From: Anaspis maculata
Lineage: Eukaryota; Arthropoda; Insecta; Coleoptera; Scraptiidae
DNA length: 64,000 bases
Reading direction: 5' to 3'
Assembly (NCBI GenBank): GCA_949128115.1
Contig: OX421966.1
Span: 52,883,416-52,947,415 of the forward strand
Below are positions 46,347-57,689 of the stretch, piece by piece. The notes under the pieces were generated by a model. The model searched no databases. It saw nothing but the letters and a program-made list of their open reading frames with translations, and was not told the origin of the DNA. Numbering within the stretch: position 1 is the stretch's first letter; every line of letters starts with the position of its first letter. The position numbers were made by a program, and so were the translations under genes.

Positions 46347-46849
46347 CAGTGGCATACCCAGATTTATAGACAAATGGGGGGGAATCGAGAAGGTTTTGTG
46401 TATATTTTAAAGATCGAGTCTGTATTGGACGACCGCAACCAGCAAAAACTAGCGCCGTAGGCAAAAATTTTTGGGTATAATAATAATAATATTGACAATA
46501 ATAAGCAGAAAAAAGGAGAGCCTCCCTAATTCATTTTGTTTTCTTTCCTTCGAGGTTCAGTCAAAACTCAAAAGTGCTAAACTATTCAAAAAACATAACC
46601 TAAATTCTATTCAGTAGGTATCAAGCAATCAATTAAATGATAATATAGAGCCTCCTTGGAGCCTTGGTCAGCTCTTTAAAATTTTTGCCAGGGGATAGGT
46701 GTGGACGTCAGGGGACACATCATACATTTTTTTTTTGTATTGCGCATGAAGTCTTTGGGGAATAAATGTATCAGATTTTTCCTGTTCGAAGGTCGAAGTC
46801 TTGGAGAGGGAATTATCCCCTCCATCCCTCCCCCGTGTGTACGCCCCTG
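46347..46849. mobile_element. hAT MITE nested in composite copy 1
   Basis: CAGTGGCATACCCAG at the left and the inverted-repeat partner ACGCCCCTG at the right, flanked by a perfect 8-bp duplication CTTCTCTC (46339-46346, 46850-46857). The interior GCGCCGTAGGCAAAAATTTTT and ATA-rich block match the element at 14962-16320. Confidence 0.85.
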
Positions 46850-47893
46850 CTTCTCTCTATGACTTTACTCGAACTTTTTATATGTAGTTGATTCAGAAGC
46901 AATTTTCAGAGAAAAACGATCATGACAACAGATTGGTTTTAAAAGTACCTATAAATTGAACTCTTCTCTACGTATCTATTCTACAAAACTAAACTTAACG
47001 ATGCAATCTTCGATTTTCATGGATTTACACCTATCTGCCTTTACTGTCATTACTAACAGGGTATAATTAATTGAATTAACAGGGTATAATTTAGTCATTC
47101 TCCATCAGTCATCGTAGACCAACTTCTGGTTTTGACGGAGCCTGGAGCCTCTAGCCCTCAGCAGTAATGATCTACCTATTTACTGTTGGGAGTACATATA
47201 TTTACTATTTCACTCATCTCATAACCATGTACCTGGTTATGGCTTATAGGATCATAGTGTTCAAAAATTGAAATTAGGAAGTTTTTTTGCCATAACTTCC
47301 AGATCGGCGAATCAATTTTTCTGAAACTTGGCTCAGGAAGACGGATTTACCCACTCATTGTTCGATTGGATGCATTATTCTGGAATTGATCTTCTGAAGC
47401 TACCATTTCTTCTTTTTCCCGCGGAGTAGGTAATGAGTTACTTCCCGCCCTCGTACATAGTATGTAATAAATCAATTACCATAGTGGTTGTGAGTAATAG
47501 TACATACCGAGACGGAAAGAGATTCATTACAGACAAGAGCCAAGATAGCTGCACAGCGCGCCGCGAGCCGATAGTTCGTAATGGTTTATTTACCAACTTT
47601 TTTAAAAGCCAGTAATGATCAATTATTATGGTGGTTGTGAGTAGAAGTTCTTTCCACCTCCACAGATGTTATAAGAATAGTTCCAAGATTCTATCGCGCG
47701 ACGACCAAAGCGAATTTCCATAGAAACCAATTTCATTGACAAGCTTTTATCGCGTTAATTATTTTTTACAAAAAGTATCCATAGGTACTACTCGCGGATT
47801 TTTTTTTTAAAATTGACTTCTGGCGCCCCTGATTTGCAACAGGGGGTACGGCCGTACCGTCGTACCCCCCGTGGAGCCGCCAGTGGGAATGAA

Positions 47894-48286
47894 TGAACGA
47901 GCAAAACTTTTAAGGTCCATGCAAAAAGCTGATAAGGAGAGGAAAATTTATTTTATTTATTATTTTTATTCATTTTGACAATACATATGAATGACCTTTA
48001 TTTCGCGTAAGAGCGTTCCAATATAACTAATGATATTATTCAAATTTCAATCGACCGGTCGAACGATTTTGATGTCGATCATACCTTCAACTCTCAAATT
48101 AAGATTTTGTGCTTGCAGGACAAGTGTCGTAAAATAGACATTCCTCTTATTAAGGCTGTCAAACAAGTGAACATTTTACTTTTTCGTATCACATTTTGTA
48201 GTTGATTTGCACTCACTGATGTGTTAACATATTACATTCAAGTTTGAAACCTGGAAAGACTTGATCTTCCAGAATTCAAGCGGAGA
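47894..48286. other. SINE remainder and repeat-like flank
   Basis: Resumes the sequence interrupted at 46048 (GTGGAATGAATGAACGAGC) and runs into AT-rich DNA. 47968-48025 repeats 45836-45895 in direct orientation (TTTTGACAATA, ATGAATG, GCGTYCCAATAT). No gene. Confidence 0.4.
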
Positions 48287-48600
48287 CGTCGAGTGAAAAA
48301 GTAAAAGAGCCGCCAACGCGGTGTCATTTCTGACAATGATGATGGTTTTGACAAGGCATTCACTTGCTGTGACCTGTGACCCACATGGCGAGGTGGAGAC
48401 AACGGCTTCATACTCGAGAATTTTTCAGAAATAAGGGGCTAACTGACACTAGAATGAAGTCCTTCCAGTCCTACTTCACTATTTATATCAGAAAACGATT
48501 CGCTGCAAAGCTGGTTTCAAAAAGTGCTTGTAGCGTGGCGGCATCTACCGGCCAATGACAGAAGGTTACCATGGCGCCTCTTTATATTTTCACTCAACGG
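48287..48600. repeat. Dispersed repeat with CGTTGAGTGAAAA ends (copy 2, inverted)
   Basis: Reverse-oriented relative of 39796-40096, ending TTTTCACTCAACGG. Sequence similarity extends over the full ~310 bp. Confidence 0.7.
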
Positions 48601-51007
48601 TAGAGAGCTATCGGACACTGAGCAGTAGTACAGTACGTCCAACTTTATTTTGATTCGAGTTCCTTGGGAGTTTCGTCATGCGACGCTTTTGGGAAGGAGA
48701 AATTGGAGAAACCATAGCTCACTTGAATCACACTCAAGTTGGACGTATCATACCAGCCCTACCAGAAAACATAATATCCTTCGTCATGGAGGTCTTGGTT
48801 CTGTACAAAATCTCATTGAAAATTTCAATGAAACTCTGTTGTGTGGTCACTCAAGACACCTCGATTCCAATTCAAGCGGCTGTTCAGAATCAAAACCTTT
48901 CGAGAACATAAAAAAGCCCAACAATAATCGAGATGAAAGCTGAATGAGATATCCATCACCGCCATAATTACTACAAGTACATAAATTCCAGAGTACTAGT
49001 GTTGTGTTTGTGCAGATACCATCTGTACCGCCAATATTTACATAATCCAACAATAACATCCTCCTGCACTCAACTGAGAGGAGAAGTGCCTACCTAACTG
49101 AACAAAATAAAAAATGGATACGATGCGCTCACAAAAGAGCTCTTTAGCGGCAACGACAATATCTCCGCAAGTGTTGTGTAACACGAGACAACAATCTGGC
49201 ACAAGAGGGCCATTTTCAAATTCAAATTTCACGTAGGTACGAGATCTCTCGTTACCTTCAATGGGACCCTTGTTAGAGAAAAGAGAGAAGGTCAAAAGCA
49301 GTTCCTTTTTAGGAGAGCGCACACACACATCTGACAATGGCCAATTTATTTCTTATCTGCTCGCGTATATCCTTTTTCCTGGAGCCGCCAGCCTCCGCCA
49401 TCATAGTCGTCATCAGGCAGGTATAAAGGTATACGACGTACGACGAGATTTGTTCAGGCGGGCTGTCCTTGGGCAGGTAAAAAGAGTACAAAGGCCCTAT
49501 TAGCGAAAGCACACGGGGTTTTCTTTTGAAAAAGGGAACAACACGCTCTAAATTTATTCATAGCTTTGCTTGTCTTTACAAACCCGTATACCTATACAAC
49601 CTGTTGGATTTTAAAAGGTGCGAAAAAAAATCTCTACAGCAAGCAAATTTACGACGGCAGGGAAGAAGCAAAACGATCATAAATAAATTGACGAATGGGC
49701 GCAAAACGGGAACAGTTTGTAATAAATGAGCTCTGGCTTTCATACCTACGGTTGGAGGGTTTCTCGTGGCCGGCCGCCGTAATAATGGCATGTAATAAAT
49801 GACGCTGAACGGTAACAACAAAAGATAATTTTAATTACATAATGGTAGGTCATTACAGAGATGTATTTTTCGTGTTTTACTTTGTTTTAATTGGGAGCCA
49901 GGCATGGGGTCCTGTAGACCAGTTTGGCGCCGAGAACTGGTACAGGCGGCTTGGCCATATCGACGCCAAGGAACTGTTGAAATTAGCACTGATTACCACT
50001 CTTGAAGAACACTCAGCATAAGAACACCGTAGTCGAACAAGACCATCGAATCAGTGAAGACCTGAGAAGACCTGAATGCTCATCTGAAGGCTTGGCATAG
50101 GTAGACTGCTGTACACTCTTCCGGATCTAAATCAAAATGGCTAGGTACTCTACAGTGGTTCAGTGGCGACCAAAAACTTTGTGACACAACTTTGTAGTTT
50201 TGGCCAATGCCGAACCAAGTATCTACAAGTAACTCCAAACGGAGGAGCGAGGACAATAACTGATTAATTGCTGGCCCGTTGATGTTCCAACAATATTGGT
50301 GAACCATTGTCGAAAAATCGTTGTTCAAGCATATATTGACAGATCGTTGGACCAACGTGAGATCTATAAGTGGCCAAGCATTGACGCACCGACTGATAAT
50401 GCGTTGGCACATCAAAACCTCTATGAAAACTTTGAAGTTGTTGCGTTGTTGGTCTATCTTCCGTAAGCGGTTCCTTTTTATAGCGGTCAATCGTTTGCTC
50501 TCTGCTGTGGCCCAGCTGTTCAAGCAATGACAGGATGGGATGTACTTTCGAAAATGCATTGCAGAGGACTCACTGTTCTATCGAACTAAAAAAAAATCTT
50601 CATCAAGAACAGGTCATCGATGCCAACATGCTCAATTTCTATACTCTGAGTCCACAAGCAATACAAAAAAGACTGCTTCCAACAAGATAGACTGCAACAC
50701 GATACAAATTGATAATTTTTTATCATCTCGAGCGAGCCTCCAAGTAACGGCAACGAAATTCTTGTTCTCCCGTACTTGCGAAATGCTCCTGAGGTCGCCT
50801 GCCACACTTAACTCGTTGGCGCCAATTCTGGAATAGTCAAGTTGAATCTCAAGGACGTTAATACAAAAGCCCTTTGCTTTATCACAAAATGCATAGTTTA
50901 GACATTTTTTGGCGCTAATCCACCGGACTAAATGTTTACTTCTTGTTTCCACCAATCACATTGATTTGCTCATTTTGTTTGATAAAATTCGACATAGGCG
51001 AGTGAAA
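48601..51007. other. Repeat-derived intergenic stretch without recognised gene
   Basis: Several open stretches of 80-160 codons occur but none matches a known family. The one at 50632-50955 (minus) contains ATGCATTTTGTGATAAA, the same module as the foldback at 17935-19680, so it is more likely transposon DNA than a gene. Confidence 0.45.
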
Positions 51008-52076
51008 ACTAAACTGGGCAAAAATTGAAGTGGACCACCCATAAATTTTGCCTTGGTTTAAGTGAGGATATCTATCTGGAGAAAAATAGCCCGATTTTGG
51101 AAATTTTGTGATGCTCTATAGAGTGGTTTTTTACTACAATTATTGACCATCATAGATTGCTTGATAGCTTGATTGTCGACCCTATATATAGTAGGTATAC
51201 AAGGTAGCAATGATAGGAGTGCAAAAATGACGCAACTTTAGCAAGGTGCCATTTCAAGAAAACAAGTCGCAGAATTGTTTCGTCATATTTTCGAAAAGCA
51301 TACATCAATATCTCGAAATACTGTTGGACTTTAGATTGTATCTTGTTTTTCCAAAGAGTTATTGATTTTTTTGAGATTTAGGGTTTTTTGGAATAGACTG
51401 CCAGGGTTCTTGCTTAATGCTCATCCTCGGAATTTGACAAGAACGTACCTACACACAGTTGTATCAAATATACCATGATACAACTTGATCCCACCGGCCC
51501 TCAGAAGTGGTGAGGACCTAGAAAGACCCCTTTTGGGACCATTGCAAATCAAGCATGCTGTGACCGTTGCATTACATGTTAGATGGCCCAGAATGGTTCA
51601 AACTGCATCAATGGCACGTATCCGCTACATTAAGAGATTCGTAGTCACCATTTTGTTCCATCATGTTTTAGTTACTGCTCAATTCTCACTCCGTGAATCA
51701 CAAAACAAACAATAACTCTGTGAGAAAACAAAATATGACTGGTAACCCATTGACCCATTGTTGTATACATTTGTAATTTGTCGTTTGTAGCTATGGTTTG
51801 TAGTTTTATGAAACGGGCCCTCAGAAATGCGAAACCGTTTCGAGATATTGCTATAATTATGCTTTGTAAAAATGTGATCTACAAGATTCTGCGACTTGTT
51901 TCCTTGAAACAGGATCTTGCTGAAGTCAGGTCTTATTTGCACTTCTTCCATTGTCACCAATCAAGTGATTGAAGATAGTATCTTGTGATCAAAAGATTGC
52001 TCTATCGAGCTCATAGCTAATATATAATAGTCTTGCAAAATTTCGGGGTGGTCCACTTCAATTTTGGCCTAGTTTA
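51008..52076. repeat. 1.07-kb foldback element
   Basis: TTGAAGTGGACCACCC (51025) is mirrored by GGTGGTCCACTTCAA (52047). The inner arms share GTCGCAGAAT/ATTCTGCGAC and CACATTTTTACAAAG-type blocks. No coding region. Confidence 0.75.
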
Positions 52077-52354
52077 TTTGAAAATGAACACCCGTGTTCG
52101 TCTTCGTGTATTTTAGGTGAACTAGATCTGAAGCTCCCGATACTTGAAAGGTATCCCCCCCTTGGTTCCCAAGAGACAAATTTAGTCGTGCTTCAGGTCA
52201 AAACGCTTGGATTAGCCTAATAGCAACATGATGTGCTGGGATCACATAAATACCCTAAAGTGCAGAGACCGGACGATTTTATAACTGTACTCCTAGTACT
52301 ACAAATGGACAGGGAGCTAGTGCCTCAAAACTTACGTCATCAAGACTCATAAGG

Positions 52355-52572
52355 TACAGTTGAGGGCGAAATGATTCATACGGCTCCGCTGGGAAGTCGG
52401 CCGGATTTCAGAAATGTTGGCTGCTTGGATTGATCTTGAATGCCAGTTTTGACTAGAGTAGAGATTGGTCGTAGTCAAAACTGGCATTCAAGAACGATCC
52501 AAGCAGCTAACATTTCTGAAATCCAGCCGACTTCCTAGCGGTGCCGTATGAGTTATTTCGCTCCCAACTGTA
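52355..52572. repeat. MITE, TACAGTTGNGGGCGAAAT termini (mariner-like)
   Basis: TACAGTTGAGGGCGAAATGA at the left; ATTTCGCTCCCAACTGTA at the right. The arms are complementary through AAACTGGCATTCAAGA. The terminal TACAGTTG resembles the MITE at 27122-27351, whose ends may belong to the same family. Confidence 0.8.
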
Positions 52573-52899
52573 CATGATTTTAACCCTGGAGGTCTAATGT
52601 GCGTTGATAAGGTTGTTGAAAATTGCTTCGTTTTACATGTCAGACTGGGGGCTTAAGGCTGGTATGAGCTTGTCAACTTTCGAAAAAATGGCAAAAAATT
52701 TACGTCATTAGGTAGATAAATGAAACCAACTTGATTTTGTGTGGGAACATCCCCTTAATCGAAAATCTGGTCGTGAGACAAAATTTTTGGGGGCTTTTGG
52801 TCGATAAGACAAGTCTGAAGTTTTCAAAAAAGGACCAAAATTTATCAATTTTTTCACGGGGCATTTTGTTGACTTGTTGACTTGTTGACGACCCACTAA

Positions 52900-53036
52900 C
52901 GGCTCGATACCAAGTTGGGGCTGAGACCGCCGTAAGTGCGGTTACCATAGCAACGGCGGATACCAACCAATCAGACCGCTGTATTTGGCGAGTTACGCCG
53001 TCCCAAACTTTGCGCCTGCAACTTGGTATCGAGCCC
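52900..53036. repeat. 137-bp MITE with TAA target duplication (PIF/Harbinger-like)
   Basis: CGGCTCGATACCAAGTTG at the left; CAACTTGGTATCGAGCCC at the right; one mismatch at the outermost base. TAA at 52897-52899 and 53037-53039. A 3-bp TWA duplication is typical of PIF/Harbinger. Confidence 0.75.
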
Positions 53037-53094
53037 TAAGTGAGATATACATTTGTGATCTGAATGAAAGACAGAATCGATTTCCATGTTAAAA

Positions 53095-53140
53095 TACAGG
53101 GTGTACGATTTAAGAAAAAATTTCGATGTTGCACCCTGTA
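53095..53140. repeat. Minimal ACAGGGTG hairpin
   Basis: TACAGGGTGTACGA at the left, TGTTGCACCCTGTA at the right, about 45 bp in total: the shortest member of the ACAGGGTG-ended group in this window. Confidence 0.6.
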
Positions 53141-53396
53141 ACCAAGCTCGGACACAACTCACATTCCTCCGGGCCAAAAACAGTCACTTTACGCCCTGCA
53201 TAAATAACTATTTTGGACAGATTCGAAACCTACGTAAAAAATTATGTAAGAATCGTTTTCCATTCCTAAAATTATGTCAAAGGGGAAGTCTCCAAAAGGA
53301 GGTGAATTTTGGCCTTTTTGAAAATTTCAAACTTGTCTTATGGACCGAGAGCCCCCGAAAATTTTGTCTTATGACCCGATTTTTGATTAATGGCGG

Positions 53397-55233
53397 CACT
53401 GGCGGCTCCAGCATTTTTGAACAGGGGGTACGGTTCACCGACCAGGCGCCCTTAAGGTGAGGGCTACGATCAAAATAAAGGTGCGTTCAGTCAGCTTTTT
53501 CAACCGCAAGTTTTAATTTTAGTCGTAAGCGGGGTCTCGCTTATTGGCTGTTTTGAGGAGGCTGGTTCATAAGAGGTTCATAAGAGCCAATGAGCGTCGC
53601 TGCGCTTGCGACTAAAATTGAAACTTGCTACTAAATAAGCTGACTGAACGCACCTTTAGCTGACTGAACGCACCCCAAGCTCCATGCTTCTCTCCAGTGG
53701 CATACCCAGATTTATAGACAAATGGGGGGGAATCGAGAAGGTTTTGTGTATATTTTAAAGATCGAGTCTGTATTGGACGACCGCAACCAGCAAAAACTAG
53801 CGCCGTAGGCAAAAATTTTTGGGTATAATAATAATAATATTGACAATAATAAGCAGAAAAAAGGAGAGCCTCCCTAATTCATTTTGTTTTCTTTCCTTCG
53901 AGGTTCAGTCAAAACTCAAAAGTGCTAAACTATTCAAAAAACATAACCTAAATTCTATTCAGTAGGTATCAAGCAATCAATTAAATGATAATATAGAGCC
54001 TCCTTGGAGCCTTGGTCAGCTCTTTAAAATTTTTGCCAGGGGATAGGTGTGGACGTCAGGGGACACATCATACATTTTTTTTTTGTATTGCGCATGAAGT
54101 CTTTGGGGAATAAATGTATCAGATTTTTCCTGTTCGAAGGTCGAAGTCTTGGAGAGGGAATTATCCCCTCCATCCCTCCCCCGTGTGTACGCCCCTGCTT
54201 CTCTCTATGACTTTACTCGAACTTTTTATATGTAGTTGATTCAGAAGCAATTTTCAGAGAAAAACGATCATGACAACAGATTGGTTTTAAAAGTACCTAT
54301 AAATTGAACTCTTCTCTACGTATCTATTCTACAAAACTAAACTTAACGATGCAATCTTCGATTTTCATGGATTTACACCTATCTGCCTTTACTGTCATTA
54401 CTAACAGGGTATAATTAATTGAATTAACAGGGTATAATTTAGTCATTCTCCATCAGTCATCGTAGACCAACTTCTGGTTTTGACGGAGCCTGGAGCCTCT
54501 AGCCCTCAGCAGTAATGATCTACCTATTTACTGTTGGGAGTACATATATTTACTATTTCACTCATCTCATAACCATGTACCTGGTTATGGCTTATAGGAT
54601 CATAGTGTTCAAAAATTGAAATTAGGAAGTTTTTTTGCCATAACTTCCAGATCGGCGAATCAATTTTTCTGAAACTTGGCTCAGGAAGACGGATTTACCC
54701 ACTCATTGTTCGATTGGATGCATTATTCTGGAATTGATCTTCTGAAGCTACCATTTCTTCTTTTTCCCGCGGAGTAGGTAATGAGTTACTTCCCGCCCTC
54801 GTACATAGTATGTAATAAATCAATTACCATAGTGGTTGTGAGTAATAGTACATACCGAGACGGAAAGAGATTCATTACAGACAAGAGCCAAGATAGCTGC
54901 ACAGCGCGCCGCGAGCCGATAGTTCGTAATGGTTTATTTACCAACTTTTTTAAAAGCCAGTAATGATCAATTATTATGGTGGTTGTGAGTAGAAGTTCTT
55001 TCCACCTCCACAGATGTTATAAGAATAGTTCCAAGATTCTATCGCGCGACGACCAAAGCGAATTTCCATAGAAACCAATTTCATTGACAAGCTTTTATCG
55101 CGTTAATTATTTTTTACAAAAAGTATCCATAGGTACTACTCGCGGATTTTTTTTTTAAAATTGACTTCTGGCGCCCCTGATTTGCAACAGGGGGTACGGC
55201 CGTACCGTCGTACCCCCCGTGGAGCCGCCAGTG
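53397..55233. mobile_element. hAT-like composite element, copy 2 (1837 bp)
   Basis: Same termini, length and passengers as 46049-47885. Flanked by a perfect 8-bp duplication AATGGCGG (53389-53396, 55234-55241). Features keep a constant offset of 7,348 bp from copy 1 throughout, i.e. no indel, and I saw no substitution on reading. Confidence 0.92.
53695..54197. mobile_element. hAT MITE nested in composite copy 2
   Basis: Counterpart of 46347-46849, with the same CTTCTCTC duplication. Both outer elements share it, so it was inside before the last transposition. Confidence 0.85.
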
Positions 55234-55524
55234 AATGGCGGCTTTACAGCGCTTCGTATGTCGCCGGCGATAGTGTCGCTGGCCAATAGGATTCGATCTG
55301 CCTGTACCTCCCTACTTCCCTCCATAATTCCCGCGACACGAATTTCTGTTCAAATTATTCAACTAAAGTGGAGTGGGGAATTGTCGCCGGCGACATACGA
55401 AGTTCTGTAAAGCCGCCATAAGGGGATGTTTTCACACAAAAGCCAGTTGGCTTCATTCACGTACCTTATGACGTAAATTCTGACCATTTTTCGAAAATTG
55501 ACAAGCCTATAATACCAGCCTAAA

Positions 55525-57405
55525 TAGCCCAGGCATTTTAGTCGAAAAATCGTGGTAACCCGTAACAAATTCCCTCAAAGCTGAATTTTGGTATATATGT
55601 TCTATTGGACCTACGGAACAACATATCAAAATACTCGGACTTACACCCTCGTGCGTCCTTTGATTTTCATCCTCAAAGGTCAAGTTCTAAGAATTAGAGA
55701 GATACCTTTCTCCAAGCTGTTCCTGCAAGTGAACGGAGTATCCGATCGATATAAGATATGTTTCAAATGAACAAAGGAGATTTGTTGTTAGTGCTTAAGT
55801 GTGTGAGGGAGCCTTTGTAACTCTTCCGATTGGTTAGTTCTGCGGAAAAGGCGGCTGAGTGTTAATTTGTCGCCCGGATATTTCAGGAAAAACCATGTGA
55901 GAATTTGAAGCCTCAATGCAATGTCGCACAAAGTTGAATATTGATTATAACTGGTATGATCCCTAAGAAAGAACATATAAAAATATTTGGACTTACCTAC
56001 ACCTCTGTGCCTCCTACGATTTTGGGGCTTGGAATATCTAGTCAAAAAATTCACCCAGACACTTTTCTCTAAAACTGTTCCTGTGGACGAACCAATCATT
56101 TTAACAATATAAGGTGGGTCTCAAAGGAAACACGGTATATTGTTGCCTATGAAGTGGACTCCGGTAGCCATGAAACATTTCTGCTTCATAGTGGCGTGAA
56201 TAGTACGCGCAAGGTGGAATTTCTCTCCTGGATCTTTGAATGAGAAACATGTAAGAATATTTTGTGATGGCCAATAAAGCTGAGCATTGTTAATAGGTTC
56301 TTCTTCCCATCTTCGAAACAGACCCAAGTGATGAGACTGACGAGTGAACAGTTGATATTCACAGTGCTCATTCCGAAAATAATGAATTCTCTACAAAAAA
56401 ATTGTGGTTTCTTCATTTAGGGGCATCATTGTCTGAAGCTGTCAAAAATAAAAATGACCGACAAATCCTATATTTATGTTTATCTTGGACAAAAACAGCA
56501 TCAATTGCTCACGCTTATTTATATTACAAAGTCAGAGCATCAATTTTTCATTAAACAAGTTTTACACCTACTTTTTTTTCTGAAAATGGAATAACGGCTA
56601 CAGAAATGATGATTTTATGTTTCTATTGCCCAATAGATACAATAGCTTTTGGTATTTTTTGATAGAAAAAGAACTTCGCTTAGTATTACACACAAAAACC
56701 GTGGAACCGCTCCATCATTCATTAGTAAAAAAAAAGAACTGCAAAAATTGTATGCATTTTCGGGAGAAAATTGGGCATATGATCACTTTCACAACAGATC
56801 AATTTTCTGATCTTGTAATGAATACAGGCACATTGTTTTTATCGTTTTCAGGTATAAAATGGTTAAGAACAATGAATTTTGTTGGAAATACTCAATTGAG
56901 ATGATTCTAACCATACGGAAACTGAAATTACAAAACGACAATTTCAGATGGCAAAAATCGTCGTTTTTTCAGTAAAACTTGTTTAATCGTGTTTCAATTC
57001 AATTTGATTCACCATATTTGATATCAGAGGCCAAGATTTAGTTAGAAACGATACCACACTTGCCGATATCAATTCAAGGTTTTTGAGAGAAAAACAAAAT
57101 AAATTTTGCCGATCTTCTTTTTTTTTCCAGGCAACCCAAACTACTTATCAACAATTCAAACGTCAAGCAAATATTGTGAAGCCTTGAGGCATCTAAATAT
57201 GATTTTTTTCATTTATATAAGCTACAGGGTGTCATTTACGCATTTAAAATGGCAATATTCAGCCCCCTCCCCCACAATCAATGACGCACAAGGGTGTGTC
57301 ACCGAGTATTTTGATATGTTATTCCTTAGGTCTTACAAGGCCCGTATACCAAATTTCAGCTTTATGGGAATTTGTTGCGGGTTGAAACCTAATATGCCTG
57401 GGCTA
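55525..57405. mobile_element. Inverted-repeat element with TAGCCCAGGC termini (copy B)
   Basis: TAGCCCAGGCATTTTAG at the left and ATATGCCTGGGCTA at the right. The arms share AACAAATTCCC, AAGCTGAA-TTTGGTATA, AACATATCAAAATACTCGG and GTGCGTC. A diverged direct copy of the left-arm module occurs at 55965-56105 (ACATATAAAAATATTTGGAC, CTGTTCCTGTGGACGA). The shared core ATTTAGTTAGAAACGATACC is at 57036. No coding region supported. Confidence 0.65.
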
Positions 57406-57659
57406 AAAGCCCCCGGTCTGAAATGTAAGACAAAAAAAATTCAACAACCTTATCAACGCACCTAAGAGACCTAGACCTACAGGGTTAAATACATGTACCT
57501 TATGACGTAACTTTCAAGGCACCAGCTCCCTCTTCAAAAGAGAATGTTCGATTCTGACCATCAAAGTTCTAGACTGACTCCTGAAACTGTTCCCTCGCTT
57601 CTCGCTTTGAAACAAACATACAAATAAGAGCAAAGACTTGTTGTTATCAGAATTGCATT

Positions 57660-57665
57660 TTTATT
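57660..57665 (-). terminator. Polyadenylation signal of the protamine-like gene
   Basis: AATAAA on the minus strand, 24 nt after the stop codon at 57690, a normal arrangement for a compact testis-type gene. Confidence 0.6.
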
Positions 57666-57689
57666 GACTTGGGGACGTTAAAAAAAGTT

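Larger units (their letters stand above)
46049..47885. mobile_element. hAT-like composite element, copy 1 (1837 bp)
   Basis: CACTGGCGGCTCCA at the left and TGGAGCCGCCAGTG at the right, with subterminal GGGGGTACGG inverted repeats. Flanked by a perfect 8-bp target duplication GGAATGAA (46041-46048, 47886-47893). No transposase ORF, so it is mobilised in trans. It carries two passengers: a palindromic MITE (about 46129-46309) and a nested hAT MITE (46347-46849). The copy at 53397-55233 looks identical base for base with no indel. Confidence 0.92.
53391..55418. repeat. MITE with TGGCGGCTTTACAG termini, split by the hAT-like composite
   Basis: The right end reads CTGTAAAGCCGCCA (55405-55418) and the left end TGGCGGCTTTACAG (55236-55249). 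The composite inserted eight bases into the junction and duplicated AATGGCGG. Arms match for nearly 40 bases (CTTCGTATGTCGCCGGCGA). TAA flanks at 53388-53390 and 55419-55421 again suggest a PIF/Harbinger-like origin. Confidence 0.8.
52653..55523. repeat. Foldback element carrying three nested insertions
   Basis: TTAAGGCTGGTATGAGCTTG at the left and its complement (CAAGCCTATAATACCAGCCT) at the right. The inner GGGAACATCCCCTTAATC is mirrored by GATTAA...TAAGGGGATG, which is split by a MITE and the hAT-like composite. A second MITE (52900-53036) and a tiny ACAGGGTG hairpin (53095-53140) sit in its middle. Confidence 0.8.

Noticed and set aside
46264..46464. 66-codon minus-strand frame, duplicated at 53612-53812
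   Set aside because: Its perfect duplication comes from the two copies of the composite; it crosses passenger MITE boundaries and is not a gene.
49038..49337. 99-codon minus-strand frame, considered as a missing integrin 5' exon
   Set aside because: No signal peptide and no FN or FG-GAP-type residues; phase and motif expectations not met.
50080..50955. Open frames of 70-160 codons on both strands
   Set aside because: No family match. Part contains a foldback module (TTTTGTGATAAA) found at 17935-19680, so it is best explained as repeat DNA.
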